A stretch of DNA of 64,000 nt from Flaveria trinervia (Eukaryota; Streptophyta; Magnoliopsida; Asterales; Asteraceae): NCBI GenBank assembly GCA_025506515.1, contig CM046443.1:47233735-47297734 (forward strand). The letters run 5' to 3'. Shown here piece after piece: positions 1-11,752 of the stretch (the first letter of the stretch is position 1; each line of letters begins with the position of its first letter). Position numbers and translations under genes: made by a program. The notes beneath the pieces were generated by a model. It was not told where the DNA came from. It was given only the letters and a program-made list of their open reading frames with translations, and searched no databases.

Positions 1-331
1 ATGAACCTAACGAATATTGTGTGACACATAGACACCTGTATCCTAGATTTCCTGGCAAAAGGCCTTTCGGCTAAGGCAAGCATTTCGCATAAATCCTACG
101 GGACTAGTCATGCTTACCTGGGGATTTCTGGGATGAGTGATAAACTATGGTCAATATACACAAGTTTTTAAGGTAAATGGGTCAATTCACCTTGACGTGT
201 CAACATTTCCAAATGGTAATGCGTTACCAAATGGAATCATTCCATGTACCTTACAACTCTTAGCTTATTCTTGTTTAAACTACCATCCTTTGTTATCCTC
301 ATTCCCGTAACTAACTCATTTTGTATCCAGC
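1..331 (+). other. G1 untranslated leader
   Basis: This is non-coding sequence between the off-window primer site and gag. Around 110-140 it reads tacctggggatttctggga. A similar phrase occurs in the G2 internal region near 12165-12185, which links the leaders of the two elements. No other signal was seen. Confidence 0.6.
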
Positions 332-1560
332 ATGTCCCGTCATCATAGAAAGTGAGGAAGTTCCAACCGCAAGCTTGCAGCATTGATCGCCCGACAAATG
401 GCTGCTGTGCTCCCATCCATGGTTGCTGAACTTAATAGCACCCTAATGGCTAATAGCAATAACAACACCAATGGGAACAATACCGGTGCTCATGGAGAGA
501 ATAACAACAATCAACATGGAAACAATCGTACTTGCACTTTCAAACACTTCAACTCGTGTAAACCCACTAATTTTAGTGGAAAATAAGGAGCCACTGGACT
601 TCTCGAGTGGTTTGAAAGCATGGAGAACACGTTCATTGTTAATGAGTGCCCTGACGAGTTCAAGGTTCACTATGCTACAAGTGTCCTTCAACAACGGGCA
701 CTCACATGGTGGAATAGTGAAAAGAGAAACCGTGGGGCTGAGGTTGCTTTGGCGTTGCCCTGGGAGGAATTTAAGGATATCATGATTCAAATGTTTTGCT
801 CGAGGAGCGAGTTGAAAAAGCTAGAGGAGGAGTTCTAGAACCTCAAACAAGATGGTAGGAATCATTTGGCTTATTCCACCCGGCATCATGAGTTGAGTAT
901 GCTCCTACCACACATGGTGGACATCGTGCCCCGTAACATTGAGAAATTTATCAAGGGGGTGCCACCTCAAATTCAAGATGCCATGGTGGGTAGTAGGCCC
1001 ACAACTTTGGAGGAGGCAATCACTATCACAGCATAGCTCACCGAGAATCACATTAGAGCTGGCACTATGTCGGCAAAAGGTTCCAAGTCTACTGTGAAGG
1101 TGAAACCCGAGGCAACAAAGGAGGTAAGGGCCGAGTCATCTTCCCAAAACAAGAAGCGTAAGTTCACCCTGACACGCAACTACGTTGTGACCACCCCAAA
1201 TGCTCCTAAAAAACAAATGGTGGTTGCAAATCAAGCTCCCATGGCTAGAGCTTATGCTGGCCCACATCCTATGTTTAACACGTGCAAGTACCATCACGCG
1301 AGCAACTTTCCATGCCGAGTCTGCTCGTTGTGTGGAAAGTATGGGCATTTGGTGGCTACTTGTCTTCGTGCACCAAACAACACTGCAATGCTTACCAACT
1401 GAACCTGTTATAACTCTGGCGATCCTGGTCATATTCGTCCGCAATGTCCTCGCAATGCGGGAACTGTGCCACCGGCTCGTGGAAGGGCTTTCAACATCAA
1501 TGCCAACCAAGCACAAGACAACAACAAAGTGGTGAATGGTACGTCGTTGAACTCCTTTTA
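332..1560 (+). pseudogene. gag: G1 gag (capsid/nucleocapsid polyprotein), nonsense-decayed
   Basis: One frame reads from ATG 332 to about 1540 and gives a recognisable gypsy Gag. The capsid-like part (LLEWFESME...ALTWWNSEKR, about 599-750) is followed by a basic stretch. A first CCHC zinc knuckle (CSLCGKYGHLVATC, about 1319-1360) and a second, damaged one (CYNSGDPGHIRPQC, about 1405-1446, third-position C changed to S) come next. The frame is closed by in-frame stops at 353 (TGA), 584 (TAA), 836 (TAG), 1034 (TAG) and 1400 (TGA), with no frameshift. Several of these fit C-to-T changes (CGA to TGA, CAG to TAG). In a live element, Gag would form the cytoplasmic particle and bind RNA. Confidence 0.85.
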
Positions 1561-1583
1561 AATCGTTTCTTGCCTTGTAGAAA

Positions 1584-1950
1584 TTGCTATCTGTGTTCAT
1601 CATACCAATAATGGGTTATTCCCAAACAGGTATGTATCTTGTAAATAGTCATTATGCATCTGTATTGTTTGATTCGGGTGCGGATAGGAGTTTCGTGTCC
1701 TTGGAATTCGAGCCTATACTTTCTAAACCGCGTGTTAATCTGGAAAGATCCTGCACAGTCAAAGTCGCTGATGGAAAATCTATCGTCGTTAACGTCGTAA
1801 TACGCAATTGCGCCTTGAGCCTTAACGAACATGAGTTCTCCATCGACCTCATTCCTATGCAACTGGGAAGCTTTGATTTTATTATCGGCATAGATTGGTT
1901 AGCCAAACATCATGCAGAAACTCTGTGGTTTGAGAAGTGCATCTGAATTC
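1584..1950 (+). pseudogene. pol: G1 pol: retropepsin-type aspartic protease domain
   Basis: The segment around 1650-1700 reads HYASVLFDSGADRSFVS, with the catalytic Asp codon at 1671-1673. It is followed by the flap/IIGIDWL region near 1885-1910, the usual form in plant gypsy proteases (VVLGMDWL). This enzyme would cleave Gag-Pol inside the particle. The domain itself is intact, but it is in a different frame from gag and from the reverse transcriptase, with breaks at about 1540-1640 and about 1940. It is part of a dead polyprotein rather than a separate gene. Confidence 0.85.
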
Positions 1951-3475
1951 CTTACCGACTGGTGATACTTTGAAAGTCTTTGGGGAGAAATCATCCCAAG
2001 GACTCAAACTTATGTCTTGCATCAAGTCCCGCAAGTGCTTAAGTAAAAACTACATGGCTTTCATGGCATATGTAGTTACTACGAAAGCCAAGGGTAAGGA
2101 ATTGAAAGACATTCCTGTCGTGTGGGACTTTCCCGAGGATCTTAAGGCACTACCTCCCGTGCGAGAAGTTGAGTTCAAGATTGACTTAATCCCTGGTGCA
2201 AACCCTGTGGCTAAATCACCTTATCGTCTTGCACCGTCTGAAATGCAAGAACTAGCTAGTCAGTTGCAAGATTTGACTGATAAGGGATTCATTCATCCTA
2301 GTTCATCACCGTGGGGTGCACCTGTACTGTTTGTGAAGAAGAAGGATGGTTCATTTTGTATGTGCATCGACTATCGAGAACTCAACAAGCTTACCATAAA
2401 AAACAGATACCCTCTCCCTCGAATCAATGATCTATTCGATCAACTTCAAGGAGCAACTCAATTCTCAAAGATCGATCTACGTTCTGGGTATCATCAACTA
2501 CATGTTCACGATGATGACATTCCAAAGACCACTTTTCGTACTCGATATGGACACTACGAGTTCATGGTTATGCCTTTTGGCTTGACCAATGCACCTGCCG
2601 TGTTCATGGATCTCATGAATCGAGTATGTAACCATATTTGGATAAGTTTGTGATCATGTTCATTGATAACATTCTTATTTATTCCAAGAAGAAAATTGAT
2701 CACGAGATGCACTTGCGACAAGTTCTCAAACTTTAGAAGAAGGAGTAATTGTACGCCAAGTTTTCCAAGTGTAAGTTCTAGCTAGAAGAAGTGCAGTTAT
2801 TAGGGCATGTGGTGGATAGCCAAGGAATTCACGTTGATCCTGCTAAAATTGAAGCCGTGAAGAATTGGTGTGTTCTCACAACCCCAACCGAGATTCGTTC
2901 TTTTCTGGGCTTAGCGGAATATTACCGTAGGTTCATAGCAAATTTTTCGAAGATTGCTAAACCATTAACGACGCTAACCCAAAAGAATCGACCCTTTGAC
3001 GGGGACCCGAGCAAGAAGAGGTTTTCGAGACGTTGAAACGCAAGTTGTGTAATGCTCCTATTCTAACACTCCCCGATGGAAACGATGACTTTACCGTGTA
3101 TTGCGATGCTTCTAATCAAGGTCTTGGTTGTGTTCCCATGCAATGAGGCAAAGTCATAGCATACGCGTCAAGGTAATTGAAGTTTCATGAAGTGAACTAC
3201 ACAACTCATGATCTTGAACTTGGCGTCGTGGTTTTCGCATTGAAGATTTGGTGACACTATCTTTCTGGGACGCAATGCATAGTCTACACCGATCATAAGA
3301 GCCTCCAACACGTGTTCAACCAAAAGGATCTCAACATGAGACAAAGACGATGGATTGAGTTGATTAGCGAATACGACTATGACATTCGCTATCACCATGG
3401 AAAGGCGAATGTTGTAGCTGACGCGCTGAGTCGCAAGGTCCACAACAAGACTGTCTCGCTCCAAGAAATTCGAGA
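1937..3475 (+). pseudogene. pol: G1 pol: reverse transcriptase and RNase H domains
   Basis: Reverse transcriptase motifs appear in order. They are the fingers motif WGAPVLFVKKKDGS (about 2313-2352), CIDYRELNKLT, the first catalytic Asp in FSKIDLRSGYHQL (about 2464-2502) and VMPFGLTNAP (about 2566-2595). A one-base loss near 2628-2632 shifts the frame. The normally invariant F-I-D-D box then reads F-I-D-N (codon aac at 2668-2670), so a catalytic Asp is lost. The connection region (LGHVVDSQGIHVDP, then SFLGLAEYYRRFI) and RNase H (CDASNQGLGC near 3100, YTDHKSLQ near 3286, ADALSRK near 3420) follow with several stops. In a live copy this part would make cDNA and degrade the RNA template. Confidence 0.88.
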
Positions 3476-4997
3476 TTGAAGGAAATGGTTGATACGCTAG
3501 GAGAATTTAATACCGAGATTCATGTGGATGTCAACGAGGTTACTATCATGCTTCAAAGCATAAGGATTGATAGTGACCTCGAGTTATGCATTCGCGAGGC
3601 TCAACAAGCGGCATTAACCGACGAAGGGAAGGATGAAGATTTGATGTCTAACGTTCGGTCACAGCTGGAGACAAAACTGAACGACATGTGGTACTTCTTG
3701 AATCGACTTTGGATTCTGAATCGTGATAACCTTCGGCACTTCATTATGAACGAAGCTCACAATATTCCATTCATCCTGGTTCCGATAAGATGTACATGGA
3801 CCTACATGGTCAATATTGGTGGCATGGAATGAAGAAAGATATCGCGTCTTATGTTTCCAAGTGTCTCACATGGGCAAGAATCAAAACCGAGCATCAACGA
3901 CCAAGTGGTTCACTTGAACAACCCGAAATCCTTATATGGAAATGGGAACATATATCCATGGATTTCATAACCAAGCTACCTCGTACACCTCATGGTCATG
4001 ATAGTATATGGGTGATTGTTGACCGTTTGACCAAGACGGCACGTTTCATACCAATACGAGACACATACAAAGTTTCAAGACTGGCTTGCATCTACATTGA
4101 TGAAATTGCGAGTCGTCATGGCGTGCCGTTGCACATCATTCCGACCGAGAAGCTCATTTCACTTCGCACTTTTGGTCGTCTACGCAAGAACTCTTGGGTA
4201 CTCAATTGGATTAAAGTACGGCTTACCATCCCCAAACTAATGGTCAAACCGAACGAACAATTCAAACCCTCGAGGATTTGTTACGACTATATGTCCTTGA
4301 CTATGGTGGTGATTGGTATACACATTTACCGCTCGCGGAATTTTCATATAACAGTAGTTATCACTCGAGTATCAAGATGGCACCATTCAAAGCACTCTAT
4401 GGTCATAAATGCCGATCACCGATCTGCTGGACCGACATTGGTGAAAACTTCATCACTGGTCATGAACTTATACAAGAAACGACCGATAAAGTCTCCATGA
4501 TCCGCAAGAACCTTGAAGTGGCAAAAAGTTGACAAAAGAGTTATGCCAATAAGTGTAGTAAGCCGTTGGAGTTTCAAGTTGGCGACATGGTTCTCCTTAA
4601 AGTTTTACCATGAAAAGGTGTTGTTCGCTTTGGGGAGAAGGGTGAATTAGCTCCAAGATTTGTAGGACCTTTCAAAATCCTAAAAAGGATTGGGAAAATG
4701 GCTTATAGACTGGAACTACCTTCCGACCTTAGTGGAGTTCATCATGTGTTCCATGTCTCAAATTTGAGAAAGTGTTTGGCTGACGAGAGTCTGCATGTTC
4801 CACTGGAAGACATTCAGATCGACGAGTCATTACACTTTGTTGAGAAACCTGTTGAAATAATGGATCGCATCATGAAGAAAACTAGAACCACAACTACTCC
4901 AATTGTCAAGGTTTGTTGGGAGATTAAGTGTGGAGCTAAGTTCACTTGGGAGCGTGAGGATCATATGAAGGAGAGATACCCGCATTTGTTCGCTTAG
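3476..4997 (+). pseudogene. pol: G1 pol: integrase with chromodomain-type C-terminal tail
   Basis: The segment has the end of the HHCC zinc-binding part (KCLTW near 3862, last Cys changed to Trp). The catalytic core start WKWEHISMDFITKLPRTP (about 3940-3995) contains the first Asp. The second-Asp region near 4135-4150 is scrambled by a frameshift, and the WYTHLPLAEFSYNSSYHSS and YGHKCRSP motifs come later (about 4310-4420). The tail at 4698-4997 (MAYRLELP through TWEREDHMKERYPHLFA) matches the last domain of plant chromoviral integrases, which helps target chromatin. Stops at about 4530 and 4612 and frameshifts make it non-functional. Confidence 0.85.
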
Positions 4998-5028
4998 TTC
5001 ATTCTTAATTTCGGGACGAAATTCTTTT

Positions 5029-5041
5029 AAGTTGGGGAGAC
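5029..5041 (+). other. G1 polypurine tract
   Basis: aagttggggagac lies directly before the 3' LTR start. This purine-rich run is the expected primer for plus-strand DNA, and a closely similar one (aaagtatgggagac) sits at the same place in G2. Confidence 0.8.
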
Positions 5042-7569
5042 TATAACATCTTGAATTTTTGGTTAATTAAAAGTTAATGTTGTTATTCTTGTAAGGGCCA
5101 TTATTTCCATTTATGAAACGAATGGTTTACTTATGCTTAATTCTTGGTTTGCCTTTAAAATTTTAATGTAAAATCTATAACCTAGCTATTAAATTAAAAT
5201 TATAATAATAATAATTGTAACAAGGATAATAATTATAATAGTAATAACACTAATGATAATGGAAATAATAATAATATCATAATGAATAATAATAATAACT
5301 ATAATGTTAATAATAATAATTATTATTATTATAAAAGCTTAGAAATTAATAAATTAGTTAAAAATTTAAACTTAAATTAAGTTCAAAGGATATTTATATA
5401 ATTTATGAAACTTAATTTTAAAGTTTCTAACATAAAATAACAATCTTAAAACTACAGGGACCATTTGTGCAAATTAATAAAAAAACCAAAACATTTTACC
5501 TCTATCTCGTATTTCCGGCACTTCCTCCCGACCACCGTCAGCCAACATTCTGGCGAGTCCAAAAACACCCGAAATCAATCGTTTTTAAGCCCAAAACCGT
5601 TCCGGATCGTTTCGAAGGTGTGAATTGAACTTGAATGTGCACATTAATCGCATATAAACAACAGTTACCGAGCTAATCAAATTCATAACCGAACACCTTT
5701 AATCTCATAGCCGTTCGGGCATTTAAAGGTAATAATGATCTAATTAATCAAACCTAAATAATCACCTAAGCTAATCCTAATCGTCTGCAACTTTCAATTT
5801 CACCTGAAACAATCACGAACATTGCCCTCGATACTCCCCTTTGCCACAAATTACATCCCAATTGAAGCCCATCCTTTGAGCAAACTAAACAGAAATTAAC
5901 AGGGGGCTTTTGATCACTGTGACCCTTGGAAGATTCCTGTAAAACGAATTGGATTATTATCCATGTTTGCATCTTAAACCGATTTCGATAAAGCTTCGCT
6001 TGTTCTTCATTCTGTTCAACTTAATTCATCATCATACGGGTAATTAACCTCTTACACACACTCGATTTGACATGGGGATCAAAAGCCCCATGTATATTGC
6101 GGTATTCATCAACGTTTTATGCTTCAATTTGGGTTGAGTTGGGAATAGGGTTTATATGATTCGGGGAAAACTACTTAATTTGGGTTTCAATTAATTTAAA
6201 ACCACAGTAAACCAAGGTCGCGACCCTGGTTCACTGGTTAAGGCACTGTCCCCCTAACATGAGATCCCGGGTTCGAACCCGGGCACCCTCATGTTTTATT
6301 TTAAAAGTTTTTTAGTCTAAACCTAATTTCAGAAAAATTTTAAAATGTATAAAAATTATTTTTATAAATTTCAAATATTTTCAAAAGCTTCCAAAGATTT
6401 ACTATAATTTTTCTAAGTTTAAATAAAAATATTTTTATTGATAAGACATTTTAACAAATCTTGTTTGAATAATTTTTAATAAAATGGATTGAAAATAATA
6501 ATTAGTAAATTATTATTGGTTCAAATATCCCTTTTCAATTAATTTTTTTATATAGTAATAAAATTTTAGTTATAAAAAAATAATTATTTAAACTTTTTAT
6601 TTAACCTTTTTAATTATTATAATGATTTCTTTTCACAACTTTAAATAAAATATAAATATATAATTTTTAAGAAAATATAAATTTATTCTATTTGTTTAAA
6701 TATAATTATTTGACAAGCCCCAAATTCGACTTAGAACCCTAGTCCTCGTTGATTCGTTAAACTCATTATAATAAAACTTAAATCTTGTAAATATATATAA
6801 TTAGGTACCTTGTGAAGAACTACGTTGGAATGTTGATTATTATATTTCTTATTAATCGTCAATTATATATGACCATGTGAGTATTTCTATACCCCCTTTT
6901 CATATTTTCACACTTTTGGGTGAAACATGTTACTTTATAATCATTGTATTTGTAAATGTTTGTTTCTTGTAAACTTATGACAATTCACTTGTATGTTGTG
7001 GTTAGTTGAACTTTGTAGCTACCATGTAATATCGAATATATGTACAATCATTAACTATTGCTAGCCTGGCGATGTTATAGATCTATGGGCCTAACATGTC
7101 TGCTTGGTTAATCCAAGTACACTTAGCTAATCGTATATACTTGTAAACATTTGAGACTTGTAAAAATCTATCAAGGTTTGATTGTGCATTCTGTCTTAAA
7201 TCCCTAGTTACTTTGTTCTCTAACTTATTACATGAATTGCCATCTTTTATATACTTATATATTGAAAACTATGGAAATCTCACCAATATTATTGTTGACC
7301 TTTTATTTTTAACATGTTTCAGGAAATGTTCAAGTTTGATTGCCAGTTTGAAGCTTATTCACACCTAAGAATGGACCTAGATAAATAAATGGATGAGCTT
7401 GAAATAATACTTATGTGCTTGTTAATTTCTTTTTTTGAGACTTATGTTTGTAATGTAACCTTTGAAACTTATGAATAATATATTTGGATTTAATAATAGC
7501 GTTATGTGGCTATGAATGATCTTAACTCTCACACCTCGACGTTTCCACCGTCAAGGTTGGGGTGTGACA
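5042..7569 (+). repeat. G1 3' LTR
   Basis: It starts tataacatc (ancestral TGTAACATC with one change) after the polypurine tract and ends ggggtgtgaca at 7569. It is long (2528 bp), AT-rich and non-coding, with AAT-type microsatellite at about 5195-5335. Its last ~700 bp match, by eye, the ends of the G2 LTRs and the minus-strand solo LTR at 21596-25578. A tRNA-like segment lies at 6215-6290. Short ORFs inside it have no recognisable product. Confidence 0.85.
6215..6290 (+). other. tRNA-like / Pol III box-like segment inside the G1 LTR
   Basis: The segment has an A-box-like stretch (tggttcactggttaaggc, 6228-6245) and a perfect B box (ggttcgaaccc, 6270-6280). The B box sits in a perfect T-arm-like hairpin (cccgggttcgaacccggg), and a T-rich run follows. 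The D-stem and acceptor stem do not pair well, so it is not an intact tRNA gene. The same segment is present at the corresponding place in the related solo LTR (24257-24335), so it belongs to the LTR family. It may be a tRNA or SINE-head capture. Confidence 0.6.
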
Positions 7570-9562
7570 GAACTCTTGTCATTTGGTGTTCTTCTTTTGA
7601 ATTGACTTTTTTCATTTGTGTTTGGACTGAAGTACAAAGATTGCAAGTAGTGGTATTTTTTTAGGATAGTAATTACCTTTTAAACGTCTGAACACACCTT
7701 GAGCTGTTATGACATCGATCTCGACTAGTAGGATGGTTTGGCTAATTTAGATATGGTTCTGAAATAGGTATTGATATAATTTACTTAAGCATAGTTGATT
7801 CAAATGATTTCAATTTATCGACTCAAACATGGTTGAGTGATTCAAATGACTTCAAACTTATCTACCTAAAAATGGTTGGGTGATTTAATTATTTCCATGG
7901 TTATTGACTTAGACATGGGTGAGCTTTTTGATTGTGTTATCTACCTAAGCATCGTTGGTTGATTTAATTGGTTTCATGATTACTAGCTCAAGCATGGTCA
8001 AGCCATTTGTTTACCATTTGTTTACTTTTACATCCTCTACCCAAGCATGGTTACATGCTTGATCTCATGGTTACTAATGCAAACATAAATGAGTTATGTG
8101 ATTGCTTTTAACATCATATACCGAAGTTCAGTTACTTGCTTGATCTCATGGTTACTAACTCAAACATGATTATGATTTCTTTTACCATCATCTACCCAAG
8201 CTTGGTTACTTGCTTGGTCTCTTGGTTATAAAACTTAAACATGATTGAGTTACTTGGTTGCTTAAACGTCATACACCCAAGCTTGGTTACTTGCTTGAAT
8301 TTATGGTTACTAAACTCAAACATAATTGAGTTACCTAGTCGTATATATCATCATCTACTCAAGCTTGGTTACTTACTTAAATCATAATTAAATTACTGGA
8401 TTGCGCTTAAGACTATCTACCCAAGTATGCTTGGGTGATTTAATTAAATGTTTTCAAAGTTATTAACCCACATATGGTTAGGTGGCTTAATTTTTTTCAA
8501 AGTTGTCCACCCAGATGTGACTTCATTTCTTTTAGTGTTCTTTATTCAACTGTGGGTAGGGTGGCTTATCTGCTTTTAAAAGTTGAAATACACCATTTGG
8601 TTACACATAAATACAGGTAGCACCTTTGAAGCCATGCTCCATTCCATGTATGTAGGATCATGGTGAGATCTAGTTGAGTGAGTTTGTACGTGCCATTGTT
8701 CTCAACTTCCTTGAATAAATAAGGAATTCACCAGAGGTCTTGGCTTCCATTCATTCTTACTTATGTTGTTTTGTTACTTCATAACACATGATTTCCTTCT
8801 TTATAAACTTGTTTCCTTACCCTGGCAGTATAGTATCATGTAATCTTCTTTTTAATGTATTGCTTCATAGATTACAAACGATCATATAATCATTAGCTTA
8901 TTTTGTTGACCACTTTCTTATTATAGATCTAGGCCAAGGATGGGGTGTTTTTCCCATGGCTTTGGCCGTGATTGCCCCATGATATCATGGTTAGGTCTTG
9001 GCTTGAAACTTGTATCAACCAACTCCTATTCTCCATCTTTTTAGTAGTATCTTACCAAATTCACATCATAACACTCTTCTTCAACCATTTTAATTTAAAC
9101 CATAATGCAAAGTAGCAATTGTCTCAAAATACTACATGTAATTTGTTTCACGTTCCATCAAGCATTCATTGCAATAAGACTCTCAATGGTCTAACTTCCG
9201 ATTGGTTCATTTAGACATTTATTGGTCTCCTCCAAAGAGGAGTTGAGAAAGAGGATGAGATGGAATGGTTTGACATCAACATCATTAGTTTTGATTAATG
9301 GTGCTAGAGATATGGCTTGCTAAGAGAATATAACAAAGTAATGAGTCCTAGCCGCGATTCATATAGCCAAGAGAAAAACCAAAACCATAAAAGCAACCTA
9401 TGACATCCAAAAGATTACTAGAGTAGTAGGATCAAATCCAAACCATAGCAAAGTTAAGGGAATGAAGCAAATCAACCTAACCCTAGCTACGGCTCACAAA
9501 TACAACCAAGGCTAGCTGCAGCTAATAGTCATGGAAAGGAGGAACTAGTAGAAGGTGAGTCC
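7570..9562. other. Old non-coding sequence between G1 and G2
   Basis: No gene or coding relic was recognised. It contains a degenerate ~80-bp tandem repeat (listed separately). Near 9346-9523 there are three copies of a short motif like cctagccgcggct, which recurs past G2 at 28154-28343. Removing G2 joins this segment to 27185 onward, so the two are one pre-insertion locus. Confidence 0.6.
7780..8540 (+). repeat. Degenerate ~80-bp tandem repeat
   Basis: Units built on ctacccaagcttggttacttgc...atggttactaactcaaacatgattgag recur at about 8038, 8117, 8190, 8272 and 8352. The spacing is about 73-82 bp, and looser copies lie on both sides. The units differ by substitutions and small indels, so it is an old minisatellite. 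No coding frame runs through it. Confidence 0.65.
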
Positions 9563-9567
9563 TACAC
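9563..9567. repeat. Target site duplication, left copy, of G2
   Basis: tacac here and tacac at 27180-27184 flank G2 exactly outside its TG...CA ends. This perfect 5-bp pair defines the insertion. Confidence 0.85.
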
Positions 9568-11737
9568 TGTAACATCCGTCAAATTTCAAAATTATGAAAC
9601 CAAAATTGAACTCACTTTAAACTTTCATACGATGGAAATTTTAATATTTAAAATTTTTATTATTTATTTTATTGAATCAAATGTGTTAAATATGCAATTT
9701 AAACAATATTGAAAATTGTTTTATTCATTTTATCATGTAAACAAAGAATAATAATTTATTTATTTTATAAATAAATCTTTTTCATAAAAATATAAATCTT
9801 TATTTATCATTTTACAATAAAAAACTAAATGGAAAAAACTTATTAAAACTTATAAAGTTATAAAATGAATTTTAATAAACTTATAAAGTTACAAGTCTTA
9901 TAAAAGTTATAAAGATTTTATAAGAAAATAAATTGTAATTATTATTTTATCTATTTTTTTATTTAATCTTATATTTATTTCAAAATCATAACCCCCTTTT
10001 AAAAGACTTATAAATCACCATTCACACCATTCATAATCTCCTCCTAACCTCAAGTATAAAAGCAAGTTTTAGGCCTCACTTTTTATTTGTTCATTCTTTA
10101 AAAATCTCACTATCATATCTTTAATTCATCCATTGGTAATGATCAATTTGAAGAATTTTATTTTAAAAGAAATTTCAAGAATTCTTAATACTAAGGTAAT
10201 CTTTTATTGCTTTTATATTATACATTTTAATCATCCTAACATCCAATTGTTCTCATGACTTTATGTTCTTACTATTGTTCTTTCTTCTACCAAATCTCTT
10301 TTTTATTTTAATCATCATCATTTGATCATTAACAATTAATAATCACTAACCTTATAACAATCACTAACATTCCTAAATCAAGCTAACAACACACTAACAT
10401 AAACAAAGAATCCCGTTTGCATATGGACGGCTATGCCGCCACATTCGGTTATTCCACAAGATTATTGTTCTAAATGATGGTTATGCCAAAGTCTTAGAAT
10501 ATTTTTATAACTCAAATGAAGACTAATATACCATATATTGACATAATAAAATGTTCTAACCCGTTTCATGCTTTAATGATTTTAAAAGTGCACATAAGTT
10601 CTTTGAATTATCTTTTCAACGGCAGTTTATACGTCTTCAAACTCAATCGAACGGCTCAACAATAGCCTTCATAAGATAAGTGCGCATTTCAGCACCTTTT
10701 GTTTTGTACTGCTTGTTTGACCTATTTAAAGACCTTTTCATAAAATTGTTTCTAAATGAAAGTTTTCTGGGAGACTTTGAACTAATCAAGTATAAATTTT
10801 TATAATTTTATGAAACCGTTTTCTATTTATAAAACCTGTTCAAATACATACCAAACATTCTGTCCAAAATCTAAAATTGATGCAAAAATCCTTTTTCAAT
10901 CTACCTTTCATTTTTAGCATTCTTTAAATGTCCTAATTTCTTGTAATGAATTCAACCTCAAGTTATTGTTCTTTTTATCATTTAGGACATCACCTTTGAC
11001 TCTTGACATTCATGTTTCCTTACGTACTCTACAACCAGCACTATACTTGTGAGTTTTCCATGTGAGTATTTCTATACCCCTTTTTGCATATTTTTACACT
11101 TTGGGGTGAAACATGTTACCTTATAAACATTGCACTTGTAAACTTGTTTGATTCTTGTAAACTCTTGGCAATTCACTTATATGTTGTGGTTAGTTGATTT
11201 TTGTAATTACCATGTATTGACGATTATATGTACAATCATTAACTATTGCTAGTCTGGCGACGTCATAGATCTATGGGCCTGACAAGTCTGCTTGGTTGAT
11301 CCAAGTACACTTAGTTAATCGTATATACTTGTAAACGTTTGAGACTTGTAAAACTGTCAAGGTTTGATTGTGCATTCTATTTTACATCCCTAGTTACTTT
11401 GTTCACTAATCTATAACATGAATTGCCATCTTTTATATATTTATGTATTGAAAATTATGGAAATCTCACCAACATTATTGTTGACCCTTTATTTTTAACA
11501 TGTTTCAGGTTTAATACTTGAGGTTTCTCTTCGTGCTCATATAAGACTTGGACCTAGTTTAACTAAATATGTTATTTCTTTGTTTGAAGCTTTTGTATTG
11601 TATGGACGTATTTGTTTGGTAGTGTTTAATGATTAATGATATTTAATATTATTTCAACTTAATTAGTTCTATGTGCTATGAACAATCATTTCACATTCGT
11701 CCGCCCCGATGATTCCACCGTCAGTCGGGGTGTGACA
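9568..11737 (+). repeat. G2 5' LTR
   Basis: It runs from tgtaacatccgtc to gtgtgaca, 2170 bp. It aligns by eye with the 3' LTR along its whole length. Compared with that copy, it lacks about 100 bp present at about 25941-26045. Its 3' end (from about 11060) is shared with the G1 LTR and with the solo LTR at 21596. No coding potential was seen. Confidence 0.88.
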
Positions 11738-11740
11738 GAC

Positions 11741-11752
11741 TGGTATCAGAGC
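11741..11752 (+). other. G2 primer binding site (tRNA-Met type)
   Basis: tggtatcagagc lies three bases after the LTR end. It is the usual plant retrotransposon site complementary to the 3' end of initiator tRNA-Met, and it is intact. Confidence 0.88.

Larger units (their letters stand above)
1..7569 (+). mobile_element. G1: Ty3/gypsy LTR retrotransposon, Tekay-like chromovirus, 5' end outside window
   Basis: The order gag, protease, reverse transcriptase, RNase H, integrase is the Ty3/gypsy order. The pol C-terminus at about 4860-4997 resembles the chromodomain-type tail of plant chromoviruses. A polypurine tract and a 3' LTR (5042-7569) follow. The 5' LTR and primer site must lie left of the window, so the target duplication cannot be checked; the five bases after the 3' LTR are gaact. 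The coding region carries many stops and frameshifts and a mutated reverse transcriptase active site, so the copy is dead. The Tekay assignment rests on LTR style and the pol tail and is less certain than the superfamily. Confidence 0.9.

Noticed and set aside
5766..5972. Minus-strand 68-codon frame
   Set aside because: It lies wholly within the G1 3' LTR and has no recognisable domain.
6215..6290. Functional tRNA gene
   Set aside because: The B box and T arm are good, but acceptor and D stems do not pair and the anticodon arm is unconvincing. It is kept only as a tRNA-like segment.
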